Notes: generated by a model from the letters alone, not told the origin. 32,221 bases of DNA from Bacteroidales bacterium (GCA_021108325.1 JAIORB010000152.1:1-32221); one strand, 5' to 3'. Counted from the stretch's first letter, positions 1 through 8,858 are shown. Numbers and translations are program-made.

Positions 1-111
1 TGGAAAACTCCAATATTCCAATCATCCAAAAATCCAGTTTACAAAATCAAATAATCTCAATTTTAAATAAATATAACCAATAATAATACAAAAACTAAAT
101 ACCATTTTACC
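1..111. other. Upstream region of C69 dipeptidase, no gene seen
   Basis: An AT-rich stretch before the first gene. I see no ORF, no clear TTTG/TAnnTTTG promoter pair and no hairpin. It is probably the tail of an intergenic region that begins outside the window. Confidence 0.5.
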
Positions 112-1749
112 ATGTTACGAAAACTTTTATCAATTTTAATTATCCTTACACTTGGATATCAATACAGTGCCAATGCCTGTACTATAATTGCTGTTGGAAA
201 AAAGGCTTCAGCTGATGGTTCAAATATTATATCGCATACCGATACCGGACCCGATTCAAGAATATTTGTTGTTCCTGCACAAACATTTAAACCCGGAGAA
301 AAAGCAGCTGTATATTGGGGAATTCAGGATGCAAACCGTGCTTTAAACGATGACGGAATAATTCTGGGTTATATTCCACAAGTTGAAAAAACTTTTAAAT
401 ATTTCCAGTCAGCTTATTCGCATGTTAACGAATATCAGCTAGGTATTGGTGAAAGCACAACCGCTCAGCGAAACAAACTTACTTGTACTCGCGAAAATGG
501 CAAGCAAATTATGACAATTGAGCAAGCTCAGATTTTTGCTTTACAACGATATAAAAACGCACGTGAAGCTGTTCAATTTATCGGTGATTTAATGATTACA
601 TACGGATTTTTACCATCGAGCGGAGATGGATCTGAAACGCTTGTTATTGCTGATACTGAAGAAATTTGGATTTTTGAAGTTTTTGGAGTTGGCTCGGGAT
701 GGACCCCGGAAAGCGGAAAACCCGGAGCAATTTGGGCAGCTCAAAGATTACCAGACGATGAAGCTACAATGATACCAAACTGGAGCATTATTAAAGAAAT
801 CAATGCAGAGGACAGTGAAAACTTTATGGTATCAGAAAACTATATGCAGGAAGCAATTGATAGAGGATGGTACGATCCAACATCGGGGATGCCTTTTATT
901 TGGCAGGATGCTTATACTCCTTTACCTGTTGAATATGCAACAAGTAGATTCTGGCTTTTCCATCAAACTTTTGTTCCAAATCTAAAAGAATGGCCTAACA
1001 GATTTCCGGAAGGAAATCCTTATAAAGGAATTCAACCTTATTTCCAATTTGTAGAACCAGTATCAATTTATCCATTTTCAGTAAAACCTGAAGAGAAAAT
1101 ATCAGTTCAGAATGTAATTGCTTTCCAGCGTTCAACCTATGAAGGTACAATCTATGATATGACATATGATCCAAACTGGCTGGTACCTGACGGAAAAGGT
1201 GGTTACGAAAAGAGTCCTTTAGCAACACCATTTCCCAGTAGTGATTTACGAAAACTTTTAAAGATTACTTATCGTCGTCCGATTGCCCGACACCGTGGAC
1301 ATTACGGAATGGTTCTTCAGCTTCGCGATTGGTTGCCAAACGAAATTGGTGGAGTTTACTGGGTATATCTTGATAATCCATACTTTAGTCCGTATGTTCC
1401 TATTTATGCAGGGAATTTATCTGTTGCAGAAACTTACAATATTTATGATCCAAACAAATACGATGAGAAATCAGCACGTTGGGCTATAGATTTTGTAGAT
1501 AACCTGGCAAATTTAAAATTTCAAAAAATCGCTAAAGATGTTAGAGCTGTGAGAACTCCTTTTGAAGATGAAATGTTTAAAAATCAAAAGGCAATTGAAG
1601 ATGAGGCCCTAAAGCTGTATAAGAAAAACCCAAAAGTTGCTCAGGAATATTTAACAAATTATTCAAATAAACTTATGAATGATGTTACAAAAATGTTCCT
1701 CGATTTAAGAAATCAGATTATTACAGACTATACAAATAATCACGAATAA
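112..1749 (+). CDS. Secreted C69-family dipeptidase
   Basis: A 545-residue Ntn-hydrolase of peptidase family C69 (PepD-like dipeptidases). Residues 1-22 form a signal peptide, and Cys23 follows it in the context ANA-CTIIAVGKKAS-DG. In this family the cysteine exposed by N-terminal processing is the catalytic nucleophile, so signal cleavage and activation may be the same event. Further family marks are DGSNIISHTDTGPDSR (about 35-50) and GDGSETLVIADTEEIWIFEV (about 168-190). Length fits the Bacteroidota members, which are thought to degrade dipeptides in the periplasm or outside the cell. It stands alone, ends at a strong hairpin terminator and has no obvious functional partner beside it. Family assignment is firm; the substrate is unknown. 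Confidence 0.9.
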   Translation: MLRKLLSILIILTLGYQYSANACTIIAVGKKASADGSNIISHTDTGPDSRIFVVPAQTFKPGEKAAVYWGIQDANRALNDDGIILGYIPQVEKTFKYFQSAYSHVNEYQLGIGESTTAQRNKLTCTRENGKQIMTIEQAQIFALQRYKNAREAVQFIGDLMITYGFLPSSGDGSETLVIADTEEIWIFEVFGVGSGWTPESGKPGAIWAAQRLPDDEATMIPNWSIIKEINAEDSENFMVSENYMQEAIDRGWYDPTSGMPFIWQDAYTPLPVEYATSRFWLFHQTFVPNLKEWPNRFPEGNPYKGIQPYFQFVEPVSIYPFSVKPEEKISVQNVIAFQRSTYEGTIYDMTYDPNWLVPDGKGGYEKSPLATPFPSSDLRKLLKITYRRPIARHRGHYGMVLQLRDWLPNEIGGVYWVYLDNPYFSPYVPIYAGNLSVAETYNIYDPNKYDEKSARWAIDFVDNLANLKFQKIAKDVRAVRTPFEDEMFKNQKAIEDEALKLYKKNPKVAQEYLTNYSNKLMNDVTKMFLDLRNQIITDYTNNHE

Positions 1750-1791
1750 ATTAAATAGCTATTTGCCTTTAGGCATTGGCCATTAGAAAAT

Positions 1792-1828
1792 AAAATCCAT
1801 GCTTTGTTTAAAGTATGGATTTTTATTT
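1792..1828 (+). terminator. Rho-independent terminator after the dipeptidase gene
   Basis: A 14-bp stem (AAAATCCATGCTTT with AAAGTATGGATTTT, one G-T pair) closes a GTTT loop and is followed by a T-rich tract. It lies 42 bases after the dipeptidase stop codon. Confidence 0.8.
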
Positions 1829-1856
1829 GAGTGAAACTCACATTTTATTATCTTCA
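1826..1856 (+). promoter_or_regulatory. Possible promoter of the LytTR gene
   Basis: TTTG at 1826-1829 and TATCTTCA at 1849-1856, separated by 19 bases, resemble the Bacteroidota TTTG / TAnnTTTG consensus, with two mismatches in the -7 box. The LytTR start codon is 20 bases downstream. Confidence 0.35.
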
Positions 1857-1876
1857 CAAAATAATATCGCTAAAAA

Positions 1877-2731
1877 ATGAATTTAATAAGTTACTTAAAA
1901 CAACCATTTCCTAAATTAGAATCCAAATGGAGATTAATTATTCTAATCAGTCTGTTTGTAGCATTATTCCTAATAGTCTTTCAACCTTTCGGAATACATC
2001 TTATGGATAATAAAAATAAAATTATTATTCTGTCGGGTTATGGATTGGTTACATTTATTAGCTTAGTTATTAACTTAATATTAATTGAAAATATTTTCCC
2101 AAAAGTATTTAGCGAAAAAAACTGGACTATTGCAAAAGAATTTGCCTGGTTAATTTGGATCATTTTTTCAATTGGCTTAGGAAATGCTTTTTATACTAAT
2201 TATTTAATCAACTATTTCACTTTTAACCTTATGTTTTTTGTGAATTTTCAACTTATCACAATAGTTATTGGTACTATTCCAACCACTATTCTAATAATAT
2301 CAAAACAAAAATATTTATTCCGAAAAAATTTAAACTCGGCTAATGATTTAAATAAAAGTTTAGATCAAATCAAAACCGGAATTAATAAAAATCAACTTAT
2401 TCGTTTTTATGCCGATAACGAAAAAGATTTTATCGAATTTGATATTAATAATTTTTATTTTATTGAATCATCAGGGAACTACATTGAAATCTATTTATTG
2501 TATGAAGATAAAATAATACGAAAAACCTATCGTAGTGCTTTAAAACGTGCTTTAAATTTTTTTAATACTATTCCTGAAATAGTTCAATGCCACAGAGCCT
2601 TTATTGTAAATACGAATAAAATTATCAGTGCCAAAGGTAATTCTCAGGGATTAAGATTAAGTCTTGAAAATTGTAATAATGAAGTTCCCGTCTCCCGAAA
2701 TTATGTTGATTTGGTTCGTAGCAGCAATTAA
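1877..2731 (+). CDS. Membrane-anchored LytTR DNA-binding regulator
   Basis: A 284-residue transcription factor with four hydrophobic membrane segments (about 20-38, 48-72, 88-110 and 116-143), a short linker and a C-terminal LytTR DNA-binding domain (about 176-282). The FQPFG motif at 35-39, just after the first membrane segment, is typical of Bacteroidota membrane LytTR proteins. The LytTR core shows FIESSGNYIEIY, VQCHRAFIVNTNKI and a final VPVSRNYV. There is no receiver domain, so it is not a classical response regulator; signal input is probably through the membrane part or a partner. It has its own promoter candidate after a terminator. Target genes are unknown; the hydrolase gene 228 bases downstream is a possible one. 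Sure of the family, unsure of its role. Confidence 0.85.
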   Translation: MNLISYLKQPFPKLESKWRLIILISLFVALFLIVFQPFGIHLMDNKNKIIILSGYGLVTFISLVINLILIENIFPKVFSEKNWTIAKEFAWLIWIIFSIGLGNAFYTNYLINYFTFNLMFFVNFQLITIVIGTIPTTILIISKQKYLFRKNLNSANDLNKSLDQIKTGINKNQLIRFYADNEKDFIEFDINNFYFIESSGNYIEIYLLYEDKIIRKTYRSALKRALNFFNTIPEIVQCHRAFIVNTNKIISAKGNSQGLRLSLENCNNEVPVSRNYVDLVRSSN

Positions 2732-2959
2732 TAATCAACAAATTCTGTAATACAAATTAAAATTCTTTCAGTTTACAAATTGAATCTAAACTGTCAATTT
2801 ATCTTGTAATTAATCACTCGTGCTAGTATTTCATCACTCAATCTATCCATCCATCACATAAGCTTGTCGTCTGTCCCAAAACTTTTGCCAGTAGCGAATT
2901 TCGTCTTACACTTGCATTGTCAGAAAAAAATCAAATGTTTAATTTAAATTTTAAAAAAG

Positions 2960-3778
2960 ATGAAAGAAATTATTTTAACAGTACTATTAACTTTATGTAC
3001 AATTTTTATATCATCAGCTCAATTTGATGATCGTTTTTATTTTCCTTCTAAAGAATGGAATAAAATAGAAAATATTGAGTATGATGAAATGTTTTTTGAA
3101 ATAGACTCTGTAAAATTAAATGCTATACTTTTAAAACCAGAGACCAATCCAAAAGCAACCATAATATTTTATCATGGAGCCGGAGGAAATATTTCAACAT
3201 ACATCAATATTACAAAACCACTTGTTCTTGCAGGGTATCAGGTTTTTATGCCAGACTTTAGAGGATATGGAAAATCAACAGGAATTCCTACACATTTAAA
3301 TATTGCTCAAGATGCTCAAATTATATTTGATAAAATTATTGAAAAAGAAAACTTTGAACGCTTACCAATAATCATTTATGGAGCTTCGATGGGAACTCAA
3401 ATTGCAACCAAAATCGCCAAAGATAATCAATCTAAAATAGCAGGTTTAATTCTTGATGGTGCTTTGAGTTCGTTTACTGATATAGCATTGCTTTCAGTTC
3501 CTGCAGAACAAAGACAAATGATAGCTCAATATGTTACATCACCTTATTCGGCTAAAAACGATATTAAAGATATTAACAACTTACCCAAATTAATTATTCA
3601 TAGTAAAGAAGATAAATCTGTTCCTTTTACACAAGGCGAAACTGTTTATAATAATGCATCTGAGCCTAAAGAATTTTGGGTTTATGAAGGAACACATCTG
3701 GAAGCAGCTATTAAATATCCAAAACTATTTATTCAAAAGATAAACTCTCTGGTAAGCTCCTCAATTGCAGTACAATAA
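2960..3778 (+). CDS. Secreted alpha/beta hydrolase
   Basis: A 272-residue alpha/beta-hydrolase with a signal peptide (1-20, ending ISSAQ). Visible motifs are the oxyanion-hole HGAGGN (72-77), DFRGYGKS (99-106), nucleophile elbow GASMG with Ser143, acid Asp218 in HSKEDKSVPF, and catalytic His246 in EGTHLE. The triad is therefore complete. The arrangement is like BAAT/DLH-type and BEM46-like serine hydrolases, probably acting on an ester or peptide in the periplasm. The preceding 228 bases hold no gene. The substrate cannot be deduced. Confidence 0.85.
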   Translation: MKEIILTVLLTLCTIFISSAQFDDRFYFPSKEWNKIENIEYDEMFFEIDSVKLNAILLKPETNPKATIIFYHGAGGNISTYINITKPLVLAGYQVFMPDFRGYGKSTGIPTHLNIAQDAQIIFDKIIEKENFERLPIIIYGASMGTQIATKIAKDNQSKIAGLILDGALSSFTDIALLSVPAEQRQMIAQYVTSPYSAKNDIKDINNLPKLIIHSKEDKSVPFTQGETVYNNASEPKEFWVYEGTHLEAAIKYPKLFIQKINSLVSSSIAVQ

Positions 3779-3786
3779 TAAAACAT

Positions 3787-3844
3787 TAACCGCTAAGACA
3801 CGAAGAATACTCTTTTAAGTTGAAACTTTGCGCCTTAGCGGTAA
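3787..3844. repeat. Intergenic palindrome, ACCGCTAAG type
   Basis: ACCGCTAAG (3789-3797) pairs perfectly with CTTAGCGGT (3834-3842), and the imperfect pairing continues inward (14 of 17 positions). It fills the gap between the hydrolase and the next gene. It resembles a class of interspersed palindromes common between Bacteroidota genes; it could also act as a weak terminator, but no T-tract follows. Confidence 0.65.
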
Positions 3845-3862
3845 ATTAAAAATCAATTTGTA

Positions 3863-4705
3863 ATGAGATATCTATACACTATATTATTCGCATTATTTAT
3901 ATCAATCTTTAGCTATGGAAATATAATAACCATAACGGGAAAAGTATCGAATAACGAACAGCAGGCTCTTCAATATGTAAGTATTGGAATAATAAATAAA
4001 ACTATCGGAACTATTTCCGATGAAAATGGAGATTTTATACTCAGGATTGAAGAGAACCAAATTGAGTCCAGCGATTCCTTGAAATTTTCGATGATAGGTT
4101 ATAATTCAAAATCATTTTTAATAAATGAAATTCTTGATATACAAACATTAATAGTTATCCTGCCTGAAAAAATTGAAACAATACCCGAAGCTATAATCAC
4201 AGGTAATAAATTAAAAACAAAAGTAAAAGGCACCACACATTTTCCGGCTCCATTATATGTAATGTTATCTAATTCTGAATTACCAGACCAAAATCTGGGA
4301 TCAGCAATAGCCAGAAGTTTTAATATTAATAATGAAAATACAATTATAGAAGATATTAAATTTTATATTTACTCTAATTACGATACTACAACAATTAGAA
4401 TTAATATCTATTCTGTTAAACGGCGAAAACCTTATAAATCGATTTTAAATACTGGTATCTACACACAAATAACAGGAAAGAAACACGACTGGGTACATGT
4501 CGATTTAAAACCTTACAATATATCTGTTGATAATGATATAATAGTAGCACTTGAATGGGTTGATAAATCAACAAAAGGTGATTATCTATTTTTTCCTTTA
4601 GCAAGACCGTCTGTTGCCTCACATTATTATAAATATGGTAGCCAGAATAAATGGAAACGTTTCGCTGCCATGTCATCGCTTATGGAACTTCGTTTAAAAT
4701 ACTAA
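3863..4705 (+). CDS. Carboxypeptidase-regulatory-like domain protein, uncharacterised C-terminal half
   Basis: A 280-residue exported protein: signal peptide (about 1-19), a carboxypeptidase-regulatory-like beta-sandwich (about 22-105, with the typical GKVSNNEQQALQYVSIGI, GTISDENGDF and MIGYNS elements), then an uncharacterised beta-rich domain (about 110-280). In TonB-dependent receptors this first domain is followed by a plug and barrel; here there is neither. The C-terminal part has alternating hydrophobic strands (IEDIKFYIYS, TIRINIYSV, DIIVALEWVD), suggesting a second beta-sandwich. Probably a periplasmic or surface protein. Function unknown. Confidence 0.7.
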   Translation: MRYLYTILFALFISIFSYGNIITITGKVSNNEQQALQYVSIGIINKTIGTISDENGDFILRIEENQIESSDSLKFSMIGYNSKSFLINEILDIQTLIVILPEKIETIPEAIITGNKLKTKVKGTTHFPAPLYVMLSNSELPDQNLGSAIARSFNINNENTIIEDIKFYIYSNYDTTTIRINIYSVKRRKPYKSILNTGIYTQITGKKHDWVHVDLKPYNISVDNDIIVALEWVDKSTKGDYLFFPLARPSVASHYYKYGSQNKWKRFAAMSSLMELRLKY

Positions 4706-4802
4706 ATGTATATAAATGTGGGACATGAGATTTAAAACACAAGATTATTCATTTTAAGAATTGCTAACGATTTAGACAGAAAATTTAATAAATTATAAAA
4801 AC

Positions 4803-5573
4803 ATGAAGGAAAATTTTAAAAAAACCATCATTGTTATCGCAGCATTTTTAATTGCTATGTATGGGAAAAGTATTTTATTATACTTCTTTGATTTTAAAAT
4901 AACTATCTCATCTAAATCATTACAAATCATTTATTTTTACGCGTGGTGGGTTATTCCGATTGTAATTGCCCTTATTTTGATTTACGGTTTCCTAAATATT
5001 ATCAAAGAATTAAAATTAAATCAATCTTTTACCAAAGGAATGCTATGGGCTTCAGTTATGGTTATACCTATGTATATAGGATCTTTTATAACAGGGAAAT
5101 TCGTATCAGGCATAACAGCCACAGAACTAATACACGGCTCCTTGCTTGCAGGTTTTTTCGAAGAAATATTTTTTCGAGGATTTTTATTCGGGCAACTATT
5201 CCGGAAATTAAAATGGGGCTTTATTCCTGCGGTAATGTTAAGTGCAGTTATTTTTGCAATGGGGCATTTATACCAGGGTAACAGTACCGGTGAAACAATA
5301 GGTGTTTTTATAGTAACCTTGCTTGGAGGTGCATGGTTTGCCTGGTTGTTTATTGAGTGGAACGAGAATCTGTGGGTTCCTATTGGGCTTCATGTATTAA
5401 TGAATCTTTCCTGGATATTATTTGAAATAAGCGATACAGCATTGGGTGGTATCAGTGCAAATATTTTTAGAGCCACAACCATTACAATATCAATACTTAT
5501 TACAATTCGTTACGCAAAGAAAAACGGAGGTTTAAAAATAAACCGTAAAAACCTGATAATAAATCATAACTAA
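4803..5573 (+). CDS. CPBP-family intramembrane glutamic protease
   Basis: A 256-residue polytopic membrane protein of the CPBP (Abi/Rce1) family. The catalytic motifs are present: EEIFFR (Glu120, Glu121, Arg125), the second-motif His155 in FAMGHLYQG, and His197/Asn201 in GLHVLMN. Roughly seven hydrophobic segments are visible. CPBP proteins process CAAX-like or other membrane substrates, and several are linked to bacteriocin immunity or stress signalling; no bacteriocin gene is seen here. Its stop codon is separated by one base from the next start, so it is almost certainly translated together with the membrane ferredoxin that follows. Confidence 0.9.
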   Translation: MKENFKKTIIVIAAFLIAMYGKSILLYFFDFKITISSKSLQIIYFYAWWVIPIVIALILIYGFLNIIKELKLNQSFTKGMLWASVMVIPMYIGSFITGKFVSGITATELIHGSLLAGFFEEIFFRGFLFGQLFRKLKWGFIPAVMLSAVIFAMGHLYQGNSTGETIGVFIVTLLGGAWFAWLFIEWNENLWVPIGLHVLMNLSWILFEISDTALGGISANIFRATTITISILITIRYAKKNGGLKINRKNLIINHN

Positions 5574-5574
5574 T

Positions 5575-6429
5575 ATGAAAATAACATTACGCATTTTATT
5601 TCCTCTTATGGTAGGGTTAATTGTTGCCATAATCATGAACATAACAGTAGGTTGGTGGGGATTCTGGGTAATATTTCCCTGGATAGGATTTTCAATTTCG
5701 ACAGGAACTCTGTTACGTAAGATTTTGAAAGGACATAAAAAACTAATTGGCAGAAAAATAGCCATATTAATGATTCTTCCATGTTTATTGTTATTTGTAC
5801 CAATTGTAAATCATGAAAATTTTCAACTGGGTGGTGTGGTTTTAATTGTATTGGTTGGATTCTTTGGTAAAGGGTTTATTCATTATGCTATAGCTAAAAT
5901 ATTTGGCCCTTTGATATGGGGAAGAGGATTTTGTGGCTGGGCTTGCTGGACTGGAGCAATTTTGGATTGGCTTCCAATAACAGGTAAAAAGAAAGCAATT
6001 CCTGAAAAAGCAAAGAATTTAAGATATATCAGTCTGGCAATTTCATTATTTATTCCTCTTTACTTAGTTTTTGTAATGAATTATGATGTTTATCAAGATT
6101 ATTTATACAAAAAAGAAATAATCTGGATGTTTGCAGGAAATGCACTTTATTACGCTATTGGAATTCCTTTAGCATTTATTTACAAAGATAAAAGAGCATT
6201 TTGCAAGCTAGCCTGTCCCGTTGGGCTAATTATGAAAGTTCCTGCTAGTGTAAGTATCATAAAAATTAAACCTAAACAAAATGATTGCATCGAGTGTGGA
6301 GCATGTAACAAAATTTGCCCAATGGATATTGATGTTATGAGCTATATTAAAAATAAAAAACCAATTACAAATACAGAATGTATTCTTTGTTCAAGTTGTA
6401 GAATTGTATGTCCGGTAAATGCAATATGA
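5575..6429 (+). CDS. NapH/CcoG-like membrane 4Fe-4S protein
   Basis: A 284-residue membrane iron-sulfur protein. Several membrane helices (about 5-27, 60-75, 83-105, 153-170, 187-203) are followed by two C-terminal [4Fe-4S] motifs, CIECGACNKICP and CILCSSCRIVCP. Two further cysteine pairs sit at the membrane face: GFCGWACW (about 120) and FCKLACPVG (about 214). This is the NapH/NosR/CcoG (RdxA/FixG) arrangement, which passes electrons through the inner membrane. There are no oxidase or reductase genes nearby, so the electron acceptor is unknown. It starts one base after the CPBP protease stop. Confidence 0.85.
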   Translation: MKITLRILFPLMVGLIVAIIMNITVGWWGFWVIFPWIGFSISTGTLLRKILKGHKKLIGRKIAILMILPCLLLFVPIVNHENFQLGGVVLIVLVGFFGKGFIHYAIAKIFGPLIWGRGFCGWACWTGAILDWLPITGKKKAIPEKAKNLRYISLAISLFIPLYLVFVMNYDVYQDYLYKKEIIWMFAGNALYYAIGIPLAFIYKDKRAFCKLACPVGLIMKVPASVSIIKIKPKQNDCIECGACNKICPMDIDVMSYIKNKKPITNTECILCSSCRIVCPVNAI

Positions 6430-6450
6430 ACAAAAATAAATTCGGGTTAT

Positions 6451-6467
6451 CAACTCTGCCAGAGTTG
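6451..6467. repeat. Perfect palindrome CAACTCTG-C-CAGAGTTG
   Basis: Eight-base perfect inverted repeat around one central base, 21 bases after the ferredoxin stop. A related imperfect palindrome with the same CTCTGGCAG core lies 46 bases further on. No T-tract follows this copy. Confidence 0.6.
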
Positions 6468-6513
6468 TACTAACAAACTAATAATCATCTTTTATAATTT
6501 AGAATTTTAACAA

Positions 6514-6534
6514 AAAAACTCTGGCAGGGTTTTT
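6514..6534. terminator. Bidirectional terminator between convergent genes
   Basis: AAAAACTCTG pairs with CAGGGTTTTT (one G-T pair) around a single base. A- and T-runs flank both sides, so it can stop transcription of the ferredoxin gene (+) and of the VOC gene (-), which converge here. Confidence 0.6.
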
Positions 6535-6558
6535 AGACCGGACTAATTTTTAATAAAA

Positions 6559-7620
6559 TCAGAATTTCACTTTATTTAATGCGAGTGCATTTAACATCCA
6601 ATTAGGTAATGGTTTTGAAGGATCTCTTTTCTTCATATTTAAATACCAGCCAAACTTTTTCAAAATTGGTACTTTATGTGTTTCAACAAATTCTATCAAA
6701 GTACCATCAGGATCTTCAATGTAAGAAAAATGGCCGGCAGCTTCGCCCATATCAAAACTATTATTTTCGTTATGTTTTACCGAGCTATCAACAGTAAATG
6801 GGAAACCTTTCGATTCGCAGTCCTGTTTTAAAGCTTCCATTCCACTAATATCATAACATAAATGAATAAAGCCTAAATCACCCCAGAATCTGTCTTTAAA
6901 AATCTTTTTAGGTTCTCTGTCTAAAATCTGAATTAGCTCAATTGAACTTTCACCAATTAATTTACTAAAACTACCTTGCCTTTTCTGGCTTGATTTTAAA
7001 AGAACTCTTCTGAATTTCTTATCACCTCCGGGAAGAGATAAAAAATCATTAAATACTTCTTCTTTATCATAAACCACTTGGTCGTATTCAAGAATATCGC
7101 TATAAACTTTACGGGCATTTTCTATATCTGTTACTCCAATAATTGCTCCGGCAACTGCTCCTGTTAATTTATTCGTTTTTTTAAACCAATCAGTTGCTTC
7201 AACTACCTGAAAAATATTACCATATATATCTTTTACAAAGAAATGATTTTCATATAAATCACCTAATATATCAAGATTTAGTGATTTAAATTCATTGTAA
7301 GCTTTTTTTACATCAGGACTTTTAATTTTAGCTATATTAATACCTAAATCACCCAGTTGTATTTCAAAGTCCGATCCAACAGGAGTTCGACTAGTATACT
7401 GCCATATCTCAAATCCACCACCTCCGGATATATTCATGGCAAGAGCAGCATGACGCTTATGAGGTTTACCACCGGTATAAGGTAACATTAACTCTGCAAC
7501 AGTATCATCTTCAAAAATTCGGATATCCATTCCAAAATTATCTTTATACCATTTCCAAGCTTCGTAAACATCCTGAACTCCAATTCCTATTTGTTGTATT
7601 CCACTTATTAATTTAGTCAT
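6559..7620 (-). CDS. Two-domain VOC (glyoxalase/dioxygenase-fold) protein
   Basis: A 353-residue cytoplasmic protein with two vicinal-oxygen-chelate domains: about 6-145 (starting IQQIGIGVQDVYEAWKWY, ending GNIFQVVEA) and about 155-315 (starting AVAGAIIGVTDIENARKVY, ending DPDGTLIEFVETHK). Candidate metal ligands in the second domain are Glu228, His253 (FIHLCYDI) and Glu310. In the first domain Glu71 and Glu141 stand at ligand-like places. Overall length and the paired domains resemble 4-hydroxyphenylpyruvate dioxygenase-type enzymes, but I do not see the specific HPPD sequence pattern, so I call it only VOC. It is the last gene of a four-gene unit, 11 bases after the SDR gene, suggesting a shared pathway. 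Confidence 0.8.
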   Translation of the reverse strand: MTKLISGIQQIGIGVQDVYEAWKWYKDNFGMDIRIFEDDTVAELMLPYTGGKPHKRHAALAMNISGGGGFEIWQYTSRTPVGSDFEIQLGDLGINIAKIKSPDVKKAYNEFKSLNLDILGDLYENHFFVKDIYGNIFQVVEATDWFKKTNKLTGAVAGAIIGVTDIENARKVYSDILEYDQVVYDKEEVFNDFLSLPGGDKKFRRVLLKSSQKRQGSFSKLIGESSIELIQILDREPKKIFKDRFWGDLGFIHLCYDISGMEALKQDCESKGFPFTVDSSVKHNENNSFDMGEAAGHFSYIEDPDGTLIEFVETHKVPILKKFGWYLNMKKRDPSKPLPNWMLNALALNKVKF

Positions 7621-7631
7621 TTTAATATTTT

Positions 7632-8426
7632 TTATGTCGGCTTAATTTTGCGAGCTAATTTATAAAATAATTTAGGTAAAAATTTATGGATATATACCAT
7701 TAATAATTCACTAGCCCCGATTAGTACTTCCTTTTTATCTTTTCTGATAGCATTAACATACTGTCTTGCACATTTATCAACGGGTATTCCTGCATTCAAT
7801 CCATCATCCATTTTACCATGTGCTGTACCATCTTTTGTAAGAGCATGTATGGATATATTGGTTTTTATCCGACCCGGAAAAGCTATTAAAACTTTAATAT
7901 TATGATTATATACTTCGGCTCTGAGTGTTTCGAAAAAACCGTGCAATGCGTGTTTAGAAGCAGAGTATGCAGACCTTAAAGGAAATCCAAATTTACCCGA
8001 AATACTACTTGTAACTGCTATATACCCACCACCATTTTTAATCATATATGGCAAAACGGTTTTGGTTAAAGCAATTGTTCCAAAATAATCAATCTCCATT
8101 ATTTTTCTATCAATATCTAATGGCGTTTCCACAACTAATGATCTTTGACTAATCCCGGCATTATTTACTAGAACATCAATTTTACCAAATTTCTCAATTA
8201 AATTATCAGTTATTAGTTGCATCTTATCAATTTCAGTTACATCAAGAAATTGAATATAACATTCAGAACCCATTGATTCGCAGGTCGATCTTACCTTTTC
8301 TAACTCCGATTGTTGATTAGACGAAATAATAAGTTTTGCTCCCTGTTGAGCAAACTCATAAGTTAAAGCCTCTCCTATCCCAGAAGAGGCCCCGGTTATC
8401 CAAACAACCTTATTTTTAAAATACAT
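7632..8426 (-). CDS. Short-chain dehydrogenase/reductase
   Basis: A 264-residue classical SDR. The NAD(P)-binding TGASSGIGEA (11-20), the NNAG motif (88-91), and the catalytic Ser141, Tyr154 and Lys158 (YSASK) have standard spacing. The sequence around YSASKHALHGFFETLRAE and the C-terminal hydrophobic tail (VYIHKFLPKLFYKLARK) recall the DHRS7-like group acting on lipid or steroid-like substrates; the tail could associate with the membrane. It lies 12 bases after the siaC-like gene and 11 before the VOC gene. Cofactor is not settled: no Asp follows beta-2, where SSNQ is seen, which leans towards NADP. Substrate unknown. Confidence 0.9.
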   Translation of the reverse strand: MYFKNKVVWITGASSGIGEALTYEFAQQGAKLIISSNQQSELEKVRSTCESMGSECYIQFLDVTEIDKMQLITDNLIEKFGKIDVLVNNAGISQRSLVVETPLDIDRKIMEIDYFGTIALTKTVLPYMIKNGGGYIAVTSSISGKFGFPLRSAYSASKHALHGFFETLRAEVYNHNIKVLIAFPGRIKTNISIHALTKDGTAHGKMDDGLNAGIPVDKCARQYVNAIRKDKKEVLIGASELLMVYIHKFLPKLFYKLARKIKPT

Positions 8427-8438
8427 TTATTTAATATT

Positions 8439-8849
8439 TTAACGCTCTATCATTATATAATGAAAAGGCATCGATATCATATCTGAAAAATCCTCACCTA
8501 CTTCTTTCATATCTTCATCACTTTCAGCAAAATACCAGTATATTTTCATATTTAACCCTTTTTCTGTAAAATCCTTTATAAGTATTAAAATATCTGAAAT
8601 AAATTTTGCCGATGATGAATTAAAATAATCAAGTTTAAAATTAAACTTAAAACATTTTTCATTAAATGCTTCTATTTTCTTTTTATCAATTATTTTTTCA
8701 AAATGTTTCCGAAGTTTATAAATTATCGGGAAGTAAAAGTCACGTCCATTCTCCGGACGCGAATTACCCTGTATTTCAAATAGGTAGTTAGAAGTATCGA
8801 ATAATACTCTTGGAGATTTTTCTGTTGCAGGAATATTAAGTCCTTTCAT
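8439..8849 (-). CDS. SiaC-family (DUF1987) phosphorylation target
   Basis: A 136-residue protein of the SiaC/DUF1987 family. The start MKGLNIPATEKSPRVLFD, the GNSRPENGRDFY segment (28-39) and LDYFNSSSAKFISDIL (73-88) match the family. In Pseudomonas aeruginosa SiaC, Thr68 in the NTSS context is phosphorylated by SiaB; here Ser78 in NSSS occupies that place, a conservative change that would still allow phosphorylation. In the known system, unphosphorylated SiaC activates the diguanylate cyclase SiaD. No cyclase and no SiaA-type phosphatase is encoded in this window. It lies 9 bases after the siaB-like gene. Family assignment is confident; the output partner here is open. Confidence 0.85.
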   Translation of the reverse strand: MKGLNIPATEKSPRVLFDTSNYLFEIQGNSRPENGRDFYFPIIYKLRKHFEKIIDKKKIEAFNEKCFKFNFKLDYFNSSSAKFISDILILIKDFTEKGLNMKIYWYFAESDEDMKEVGEDFSDMISMPFHYIMIER

Positions 8850-8858
8850 AGTGTAAAT

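Noticed and set aside
4803..5573. Bacteriocin immunity system around the CPBP protease
   Set aside because: No small leader-peptide gene, transporter or modification enzyme nearby; the coupled gene is a membrane ferredoxin.
6559..7620. 4-hydroxyphenylpyruvate dioxygenase
   Set aside because: Two VOC domains and length fit, but I cannot see the HPPD-specific motifs, so the name would be over-precise.
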